Assembly (NCBI GenBank): GCA_039029195.1
Contig: JBCCGR010000010.1
Span: forward strand, 1-64,000
Reading direction: 5' to 3'
Length of the DNA: 64,000 nt
Origin: JBCCGR01 sp039029195
GTDB taxonomy: Bacteria; Pseudomonadota; Alphaproteobacteria; Rhizobiales; Rhizobiaceae
Position 1 is the stretch's first letter. The number at the start of each line of letters is the position of its first letter. Below the pieces are notes generated by a model. That model did no database searches. It was not told the origin of the DNA and was given only the letters and a program-made list of their open reading frames with translations. Of this stretch, positions 57,660 to 64,000 are shown piece after piece. A program made the translations under genes and the position numbers.

Positions 57660-59045
57660 ATGCGAAATACTTCTTTATCTTCACAGGCTGACGGTGCCAC
57701 TCCGGTGTACATCGCGTCCGAAGCCGAGCTTTCTTCAGTGGCAGCACAGCTCGGCCCAGTTGCTAAGCAATGGCTTTCCGCTATTAATTTTAAAGCGCAG
57801 CCAGGGAAAACCGCTATTTTGCCTGCTCAGGATGGTTCTATCGAATGTGCAATCATTGGGGCACCGCTCGACAACGATCCGTTTGCTCAGTTTAAGTTTG
57901 CCAACCTGATCAAGACTCTACCAGCCGGGAACTACTGCCTGGCATCAGAGACATCTTCGAAGGATGCAATTGGATTGGCCTGGCTCCTCGGGGGCTATAA
58001 GTTCGACCTGTATTCTGCAGGAGAAAACGCATCGCGATCGCTCTTCATACCTGACAACGCCTCTCAATCGGAGATCGAGTCCATCGCAGATGGGGTGTGT
58101 CTCACGCGCGACCTGATCAACACTCCTGCGAACGATATGGGCCCGTCTAAACTGGAAGAAGCAGTGAGCAAGATTGCTTCTGATTACGGTGCGGAATTCA
58201 GTTCAGTGGTCGGTGATGAGTTGCTAACCCAGAACTTTCCGATGATCCATGCGGTCGGACGCGCAAGTTCTGACGCACCAAGGCTGCTTGAGTTACGGTG
58301 GGGCAATCCAGATCGGCCAAACATAACGCTCGTGGGAAAAGGGGTAACCTTCGACACGGGCGGATTGAACATAAAGTCCGGCAACAACATGCTGCTCATG
58401 AAAAAGGATATGGGAGGCGCTGCAAACGTCCTAGGCTTGGCGTCGATGATCATGTCAGCAAACCTTGCGGTCAATTTGCATGTTTTGGTGCCGGTGGCAG
58501 AAAATGCTATTTCAGGAAACTCTTTTCGCCCAGGAGATGTTCTTTCCAGCCGCAAGGGCATCTCTGTTGAGATCGGCAACACGGATGCAGAAGGTCGGCT
58601 CATTCTGGGTGACGCGCTTGCCTACGCCGACGAAGAACATCCCGAGCTTATAATCAACATGGCCACCTTAACAGGAGCAGCGAGGGTCGCGGTCGGTCCG
58701 GACCTCGCTCCGTTTTATAGCGATGATGAAGACCTCTGCTCGGCGATTGTGGCTGCTTCAGAAGAAGTCATTGATCCGGTTTGGCGCATGCCGATTTGGC
58801 CCCCCTACTCCAGCATGCTCGAATCCAAAGTTGCTGACATCAATCACACCTCGATGGGCATGTTTGCGGGGTCAATTACTGCCAGCCTCTTTCTTTCAAA
58901 GTTTGTCGAGAACTCCAAATCCTGGTGTCACTTCGACATATTTGGTTGGGTTCCCGTTGCAAAACCTTGGGCGCCCGTTGGTGGCGAAGCGCAAGGAATA
59001 CGAGCACTATTCAAAATGCTGAGTAAAAAGTACCCAGCGGTATAG
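57660..59045 (+). CDS. M17 leucyl aminopeptidase family protein
   Basis: 461 residues. The two-metal centre is intact: KGVTFDTGGLNIKSGNN (about 226), MKKDMGGAAN (about 246) and NTDAEGRL (about 305). The N-terminal macro-like domain is short. M17 enzymes cleave N-terminal residues from peptides; beside the NlpC/P60 hydrolase this one may take murein peptides. It starts 12 bases after the aldehyde dehydrogenase, on one transcript. Confidence 0.93.
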   Translation: MRNTSLSSQADGATPVYIASEAELSSVAAQLGPVAKQWLSAINFKAQPGKTAILPAQDGSIECAIIGAPLDNDPFAQFKFANLIKTLPAGNYCLASETSSKDAIGLAWLLGGYKFDLYSAGENASRSLFIPDNASQSEIESIADGVCLTRDLINTPANDMGPSKLEEAVSKIASDYGAEFSSVVGDELLTQNFPMIHAVGRASSDAPRLLELRWGNPDRPNITLVGKGVTFDTGGLNIKSGNNMLLMKKDMGGAANVLGLASMIMSANLAVNLHVLVPVAENAISGNSFRPGDVLSSRKGISVEIGNTDAEGRLILGDALAYADEEHPELIINMATLTGAARVAVGPDLAPFYSDDEDLCSAIVAASEEVIDPVWRMPIWPPYSSMLESKVADINHTSMGMFAGSITASLFLSKFVENSKSWCHFDIFGWVPVAKPWAPVGGEAQGIRALFKMLSKKYPAV

Positions 59046-59094
59046 CCAATGACTGCTCGTCGGTCATCTTGTCGAAGCCTCTAGCAATCTGGTA

Positions 59095-59478
59095 TTGGTT
59101 CGGGACCGAAACGAAACAGTTGACTGTCACTTGATAAACTTTAGACCATCGCAGGCGCTGGAACTTTGGCGATCAGTGTCGCTGTCCATGGTACTTCAAG
59201 ACATTCCAGACTTGTCACCCCGTCAGATGTCTATCTTAATGACGATCTACCTTGATCCGCCGCCGCACACGGTGCGCGCGCTTGCCGCGAAACTGAATGT
59301 TACAAAGCCAGTGATTACTCGGGCACTGGATTCAATGGGGCAGTTTGGATTCGTGGATAGGAGAAGAGACTCCAGTGATCGGCGCAATGTGGTTATTCAA
59401 CGGACCGTGGCGGGCTCCTTGTTCATGGAACGTGTGGCAGACCTCATTTGCGAACAAGCTGAGAGACTTCCCCATTGA
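59095..59478 (+). CDS. MarR-family transcriptional regulator
   Basis: 127 residues, TTG start. The winged helix includes VRALAAKLNVTKPVITRALD and the wing DRRRDSSDRRNVVIQ (about 75-102), the classical MarR DRR motif. It lies between two peptidase genes and overlaps the NlpC/P60 start (TTGA), so it probably tunes this row. Confidence 0.87.
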   Translation: MVRDRNETVDCHLINFRPSQALELWRSVSLSMVLQDIPDLSPRQMSILMTIYLDPPPHTVRALAAKLNVTKPVITRALDSMGQFGFVDRRRDSSDRRNVVIQRTVAGSLFMERVADLICEQAERLPH

Positions 59479-60344
59479 TTGAATTGGACAAAAGGCTGAA
59501 CGCATTTCGTTCCGATCTGGCCGATGCAAAACTTCGGGGAAAACTGGAGTGTAAAGCATTCGTAGAACCGGAGCTAGGCCAAATAGATGTCCCAGTAGCT
59601 GATCTGCTTTCTGCACCGGATGCCCACTCCGGAATTCAAGCCCAAGCACTACTGGGTGAGTTGGTCGATGTGTTTGAAGTGGGATCTGACTTTGCCTGGG
59701 TGCAACGTAAAACAGATGGGTATGTTGGATATATCGCCACCAACCATCTCTCCCGAACCGTTCGCTCAGCGACGCACGTGGTTGCCGCTCCCCGGACGTT
59801 TCGGTACTCGAAGCCAGATCTTAAATCTCCACCTGTCGATGCCTTGTCGATGGGCTCTCATCTGAACGTGGTAGGTGAGCAAGAAGTCAGAGGCACTCTA
59901 TACTCCGAACTCATCGACGGTCGTTTTGTGATTTCACATCACATTAGAGAGATATCAAACTCATGCTTAGATTTCGTGGTGGTCGCGGAACGCCTGCTTC
60001 GCACGCCCTATCTCTGGGGTGGAAACTCTGCTTTTGGGCTCGATTGTTCTGGCCTAGTGCAGCTGTCTATGTCGATGGCGGGAACGCCATCCCTTCGCGA
60101 CACTGACATGCAGTTCCAATCGTTTTCAGATACCGTCAGCCAGGCGTCAGACCTGTGGCGAGGAGATCTGGTCTTTTGGGATGGACATGTGGGAATCATG
60201 TCCGATCACAAGACCTTGTTGCACGCCAATGGCCATACTATGGACGTTTCACAAGAACCACTTCAGCAGGCGATCGATCGTATCGGATACTTGTACGAGC
60301 AGCCGATTGGCTTCAGGCGGCCTAACGCGAGAGCTCTTTCATAG
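59475..60344 (+). CDS. NlpC/P60 peptidase with N-terminal SH3-like domains
   Basis: 289 residues, TTG start overlapping marR. Two SH3b-like segments occupy about 50-145. The C40 domain has the catalytic Cys in FGLDCSGLVQLS (about 191), the His in WDGHVGIMSD (about 237) and a polar third residue in LLHANGHTM. It resembles the YkfC/DPP-VI type that cuts gamma-D-Glu-diaminopimelate bonds in recycled murein peptides. No signal sequence, so it acts in the cytosol, beside the M17 aminopeptidase. Confidence 0.9.
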   Translation: MIELDKRLNAFRSDLADAKLRGKLECKAFVEPELGQIDVPVADLLSAPDAHSGIQAQALLGELVDVFEVGSDFAWVQRKTDGYVGYIATNHLSRTVRSATHVVAAPRTFRYSKPDLKSPPVDALSMGSHLNVVGEQEVRGTLYSELIDGRFVISHHIREISNSCLDFVVVAERLLRTPYLWGGNSAFGLDCSGLVQLSMSMAGTPSLRDTDMQFQSFSDTVSQASDLWRGDLVFWDGHVGIMSDHKTLLHANGHTMDVSQEPLQQAIDRIGYLYEQPIGFRRPNARALS

Positions 60345-61506
60345 CGTCCGAAATTCCCGAAAGCGTCAATCCAAACATCCTATTTTCCATTAGGTTTTGG
60401 ACCATTTGAGTCGATTGGGCATATCTCCAACCATTTTCGGGCACCGGATTAAGCCAGACGACCGATGGCCACTGGTCTCTCACCCGCCGAAGCCAGACTT
60501 CTCCCGCCTCTTCGTTCCAATGTTCTACAGAACCACCAGGATAAGCGATTTCATAAGGCGACATCGCCGCATCGCCGACAAAAATCACTTTATAGTCGGG
60601 TCCGAACCGATGCAGCACGTCCCATGTGGATATCTGCTCACCAAATCGACGGCGATTGTCCTTCCACACACCTTCGTACAAGCAGTTGTGGAAATAGTAA
60701 TATTCCATGTGTTTGAACTCGGCTCTGGCCGCAGAGAACAACTCCTCCACAAGCTTAATATGCCCGTCCATCGAGCCGCCGACATCCAGAAACAGCAGCA
60801 GTTTCACTGCATTTCGACGCTCCGGGCGTGTTTTGACGTCGAGGTATCCGTGTTCCGCGGTTGCGCGAATGGTGCCATTGAGATCAAGTTCATCCGCAGC
60901 ACCTTCCCGAGCCCACCGGCGGAGGCGCTTTAGTGCAACCTTGATGTTGCGGGTGCCCAGCTCCACCGTGTCATCAAGGTTCTTGAATTCACGCTTGTCC
61001 CAAACCTTCACCGCGCGACGATGGCGACTTTCCTTCTGGCCAATCCGGACACCTTCTGGATTGTATCCATAGGCACCAAACGGTGAAGTGCCCGCTGTAC
61101 CAATCCATTTGGAACCACCTTGATGGCGTTTTTCCTGCTCCTCAAGCCGCTTTTTCAGCGTCTCCATGAGTTTTTCCCAGCCACCAAGAGCTTCGATCTG
61201 TGCTTTCTCTTCCTCGCTAAGATGCTTTTCGGCGAGTTTTTCGAGCCATTCTTCTGGAATTGACACTTGTTCCACGCCAGACTCGTCGGCCTTCTTCTCT
61301 AACCCTTTGAAAACTTGAGAAAAAACCCGATCAAACTTGTCGAGGTTGCGTTCGTCTTTCACGAGCGCGGCGCGCGCCAAATAGTAAAATCCGTCGACGT
61401 CAAATTGCTGTTCTCCTGCCTCAACTGCCTCCAACAGCACCAGATACTCACGGAGGGTAACCGGCAGTTTCGCCGATTTGAGACCGAGAAACAGATGGGT
61501 AAACAA
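60322..61506 (-). CDS. VWA-domain protein, CoxE/MoxR-partner type
   Basis: 394 residues. The first half is helical and charged. The von Willebrand A domain (about 230-390) has the MIDAS motif LFLDVGGSMDG (about 238; Asp-x-Gly-x-Ser in place of DxSxS). It is four bases behind the MoxR gene; MoxR AAA+ ATPases and VWA proteins act together as metal-dependent chaperones. Its 3' end overlaps the convergent NlpC/P60 gene by 23 bases. Confidence 0.87.
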   Translation of the reverse strand: MFTHLFLGLKSAKLPVTLREYLVLLEAVEAGEQQFDVDGFYYLARAALVKDERNLDKFDRVFSQVFKGLEKKADESGVEQVSIPEEWLEKLAEKHLSEEEKAQIEALGGWEKLMETLKKRLEEQEKRHQGGSKWIGTAGTSPFGAYGYNPEGVRIGQKESRHRRAVKVWDKREFKNLDDTVELGTRNIKVALKRLRRWAREGAADELDLNGTIRATAEHGYLDVKTRPERRNAVKLLLFLDVGGSMDGHIKLVEELFSAARAEFKHMEYYYFHNCLYEGVWKDNRRRFGEQISTWDVLHRFGPDYKVIFVGDAAMSPYEIAYPGGSVEHWNEEAGEVWLRRVRDQWPSVVWLNPVPENGWRYAQSTQMVQNLMENRMFGLTLSGISDAMKELSR

Positions 61507-61509
61507 GGG

Positions 61510-62352
61510 TTATCCTCTCTTCCGCCTGGCCATAAATGCCAAACGCTCGAACAAATGAACGTCTTGTTCGTTTTTCAAAAGCGCTCCATGCAGCTTGGGC
61601 AGCGCATTTGAGGCATTGTTCCTGAGTGTCTCAGGGTCAACGTCTTCAGCCACAAGCAGCTTGATCCAATCCAGCACCTCAGATGTCGATGGCTTTTTTT
61701 TGAGGCCCGGTGTCTCACGCACTTCAAAAAACTGCGTCAGCGCCTCATGGATCAGTCTTTTCTTCAGACCAGGAAAATGCACCTCCACTATTTGCTGCAG
61801 CGTCTCGAAATCAGGAAATCGAATGTAGTGAAAGAAGCATCGCCGCAGAAACGCGTCCGGTAGTTCCTTTTCGTTGTTCGAGGTGATGATGACAATCGGT
61901 CGCTGTCGTGCGGTTATCGTTTCGCCGGTCTCGTAAACAAAGAACTCCATTTTATCGAGTTCCTGCAGCAGGTCGTTTGGAAATTCGATATCAGCTTTGT
62001 CGATTTCATCTATCAGCAAAACAGTCTTGCGATCTTCTTCGAACGCGTCCCACAATTTACCGCGTTTGATATAGTTTTTGACATCATGAACCCGCTCGTC
62101 CCCCAGTTGGGAATCACGCAAGCGGGACACAGCATCGTATTCATAAAGTCCTTGTTGCGCCTTGGTCGTTGACTTCACATGCCATGCAATCAGGTTCAAA
62201 TTGAGCGAACGTGCGACCTGAAGTGCCAATTCTGTTTTTCCGGTTCCAGGTTCCCCTTTCACCAACAATGGGCGCTCAAGTGCGATTGATGCGTTGACTG
62301 CGACCGTCAAATCGTCAGCTGCTACATAGGTTTCAGTGCCCGAAAACTTCAT
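61510..62352 (-). CDS. MoxR-family AAA+ ATPase
   Basis: 280 residues. Walker A GEPGTGKTE (33-41), Walker B VLLIDEIDKAD (about 111), sensor 1 VIITSNNEKELPDAFLRR and the arginine finger nearby are all intact. MoxR proteins remodel partners that have a VWA domain; that partner is the next gene downstream. The gene has an ATG start, with the HisC-type gene 60 bases upstream on the same strand. Confidence 0.92.
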   Translation of the reverse strand: MKFSGTETYVAADDLTVAVNASIALERPLLVKGEPGTGKTELALQVARSLNLNLIAWHVKSTTKAQQGLYEYDAVSRLRDSQLGDERVHDVKNYIKRGKLWDAFEEDRKTVLLIDEIDKADIEFPNDLLQELDKMEFFVYETGETITARQRPIVIITSNNEKELPDAFLRRCFFHYIRFPDFETLQQIVEVHFPGLKKRLIHEALTQFFEVRETPGLKKKPSTSEVLDWIKLLVAEDVDPETLRNNASNALPKLHGALLKNEQDVHLFERLAFMARRKRG

Positions 62353-62411
62353 TCAGTTGGTCCCAAGAAATGTGTTTCTCTCACAATCAGCAAACTAGCT
62401 TGGAGTGCAAG

Positions 62412-63527
62412 TTATCCATTCGCAGCAGTGGCCCTATCGAGTGCTTTTGGCAGTGCGGCTGCAAATGCTTGTAAGTCATTCTCTGTTCCTGCGCTAACGC
62501 GAATGCATCGATCTAATGGAGCGACGCCGGGCATTCGCACAAAAATCCCCTGATTTAGCAATTCGTTCAACACAGCCTTGGCGAAAACCCGGTCTCGGCC
62601 ACAATCGATCGCAACAAAATTCGCGGCTGACGGCAAAGCCGTCAGTCCATTTTGAGTAGCAATATCGCTGATCTTCTGGTTCGCAATGCTAACCCGCCTG
62701 ACCACAGAATTGAGCCAAGACTCGTCCCTCACGGCCGCCAAAGCGCCAGCTTGCGCGATGCGGTTCACCCCGAAATGATTGCGAATTTTATCGAAAGACT
62801 GGATCACCGAAGCTTCGCCAATCGCATAGGCGATCCGCGTTCCAGCCATCCCGTGAGCTTTTGAAAATGTCCTGTAGCGCACGACATTTGGGTTGCTAAC
62901 GTCCAACTTTGGCAATGTCCCATCCGGCGCAAATTCACAATAGGCCTCATCAAGGACTAGCAAAGCACCGTCTGGCACCTGATCGATGAATTGTTGGACT
63001 GTGTCAGCACTCCACCACGTTCCCATCGGATTGTCCGGATTTGCAAAGTAAATAAGTTTCGCGCCGGTCTTTGACGCGGCGTCCAGCAACCTTTCAGGAT
63101 TTTCCCGGTCGTCTTGATAGTCAACGAAGCTCAGATCTCCGCCAAATCCTGTGATGTGGAAGTTAAAAGTCGGATAGGCTCCTTTTGAACTGACCACCGG
63201 TGTACCAGGCTCAACGAACATTCGAGCGGTGTAGCCAAGCAGTCCATCGATTCCCTCGCCGACAACGATGTTCTCAGGCTTCAAACCGTGTTTCATCGCC
63301 AGCTCGTTCTTGAGATCATAATTCTCCGGATCGCAATATTGCCAGCAGTTCAGGGCTTCCTGTTGCATGGCGGCAATCGCATTTGGTGACGGACCAAACG
63401 CGCTTTCATTGGCGCCAATTCGCGCTTGAAATCTCTTTCCTGATGCTCGCTCCTGTGTCTCCGGCCCCACAAATGGCACGGTTGCGGGCAGACCGGAGAC
63501 CAAAGGTGTCTGTTGAGGTGCAGTCAT
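62412..63527 (-). CDS. PLP-dependent aminotransferase, histidinol-phosphate type
   Basis: 371 residues. NPDNPMG (163-169), DEAYCEFA (about 193) and the pyridoxal-phosphate Lys in YRTFSKAHGMAGTRIAYAIG (Lys at about 223) place it in aminotransferase class I/II, HisC-like. Genes of this type are often second copies that handle aromatic amino acids rather than the histidine pathway, and no his genes are near. It reads toward moxR. Confidence 0.88.
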   Translation of the reverse strand: MTAPQQTPLVSGLPATVPFVGPETQERASGKRFQARIGANESAFGPSPNAIAAMQQEALNCWQYCDPENYDLKNELAMKHGLKPENIVVGEGIDGLLGYTARMFVEPGTPVVSSKGAYPTFNFHITGFGGDLSFVDYQDDRENPERLLDAASKTGAKLIYFANPDNPMGTWWSADTVQQFIDQVPDGALLVLDEAYCEFAPDGTLPKLDVSNPNVVRYRTFSKAHGMAGTRIAYAIGEASVIQSFDKIRNHFGVNRIAQAGALAAVRDESWLNSVVRRVSIANQKISDIATQNGLTALPSAANFVAIDCGRDRVFAKAVLNELLNQGIFVRMPGVAPLDRCIRVSAGTENDLQAFAAALPKALDRATAANG

Positions 63528-63567
63528 TTCATCTCACCTTCAGGTTCCAACCTCTAGACGTTGGCGA

Positions 63568-64000
63568 TCAATCATCCATTTTCAACGCTTGGATAAATGC
63601 TTCTTGTGGAATTTCAACGCGCCCGAATTGCCGCATACGTTTTTTCCCAGCCTTTTGTTTTTCGAGCAGCTTTCTTTTACGCGTCGCATCGCCACCATAA
63701 CATTTGGCCGTTACATCCTTGCGCAGTGCCGCGATGGTCTCCCGGGCAATCACGTTTCCTCCTATTGCCGCTTGAACCGGAATCTTGAAGAGGTGGCGGG
63801 GGATCAATTCCTTTAGCTTTTCGCACATTGTCCGTCCTCGACGAACGCTCTGAGAGCGATGCACAAGCATAGATAGGGCATCGACAGGCTCCGCATTCAC
63901 AAGCATGGAGAGTTTCACCAAATCGCCAGCTCTGTGTTCAATGATCTCATAGTCAAAGGATGCGTAGCCGCGCGAAATTGACTTAAGCCGATCATAGAAA
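63568..64000 (-). CDS. lepA: Elongation factor 4, C-terminal part
   Basis: The last 144 or so residues of LepA/EF4; the gene continues past base 64000. The block SISRGYASFDYEIIEHRAGD and the C-terminal KRKLLEKQKAGKKRMRQFG with the ending VEIPQEAFIQALKMDD are diagnostic of the family. It promotes back-translocation of the ribosome under stress. Only 40 bases separate it from the aminotransferase, which it precedes on the same strand. Confidence 0.95.
   Translation of the reverse strand, partial: FYDRLKSISRGYASFDYEIIEHRAGDLVKLSMLVNAEPVDALSMLVHRSQSVRRGRTMCEKLKELIPRHLFKIPVQAAIGGNVIARETIAALRKDVTAKCYGGDATRKRKLLEKQKAGKKRMRQFGRVEIPQEAFIQALKMDD

Overview
The window is almost entirely one contiguous stretch of an alphaproteobacterial chromosome, most likely from the order Hyphomicrobiales (Rhizobiales), marine or host-associated type. 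The evidence is the combination of a TrcR-type (DUF1013) and an RcdA (DUF1465) cell-cycle gene, a DUF1192 gene, the ffs-dnaX-ybaB-recR block, purEK beside rpsU and DUF465 genes, an aa3-type cytochrome oxidase subunit IV microprotein, and a class I fructose-bisphosphate aldolase. No phage, transposon, integrase or CRISPR array was seen. The exception is the first ~205 bases. They are visibly more GC-rich and read, on the minus strand, as part of a gephyrin/Cnx1-type (eukaryotic) molybdenum-cofactor protein. They join abruptly to the middle of a bacterial mechanosensitive-channel gene, so the left edge is a chimeric junction.

Layout. 0-3.8 kb (minus): FabH-like ketosynthase, AlkB hydroxylase and the truncated channel gene. 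4.2-5.6 kb: a small secreted basic protein behind an unusual double GAAC/GTTC repeat, a SIMPL protein, and tRNA-Met. 5.9-13.4 kb: central metabolism and redox genes (aldolase, PrpE-type acyl-CoA synthetase, SDR, VOC protein with a WYL regulator, quinone oxidoreductase) plus trcR. 13.4-14.7 kb: DUF1192, a candidate CtrA-controlled small RNA, rcdA and rpmE. 15-22.8 kb: an ABC exporter convergent with an envelope group (OmpA-like, MotA/ExbB-like, DUF882 peptidase-like, sigma-54 response regulator). 23-36 kb: mostly housekeeping (pepF, two lipoproteins, coxIV, rpsU, purEK, efp, an inositol-phosphatase-like gene, a DapA-like lyase).

36.0-44.2 kb (plus) is the most striking region. A very large ABC-exporter-like protein with a dead-looking, internally expanded ATPase domain is followed by a stand-alone cyclic-nucleotide-binding protein, a metallo-beta-lactamase-fold hydrolase, and two membrane class III nucleotide cyclases. 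The second cyclase carries a haem-type membrane anchor and a 2Fe-2S ferredoxin domain. A secreted pentapeptide-repeat protein follows. Together this looks like a self-contained synthesis-sensing-degradation-output circuit for a cyclic nucleotide.

44.2-64 kb: a sugar-acid pair (SMP-30 lactonase, IlvD/Edd dehydratase) behind nudC; the SRP RNA followed by dnaX, ybaB and recR; a deoxyribonucleoside-catabolic operon (cdd, purine nucleoside phosphorylase, deoC, double-domain aldehyde dehydrogenase) that runs on into a peptidase group (M17 aminopeptidase, MarR, NlpC/P60); then on the minus strand a VWA/MoxR pair, a HisC-type aminotransferase and the 3' end of lepA. All identifications are from reading the sequence; no database search was run.
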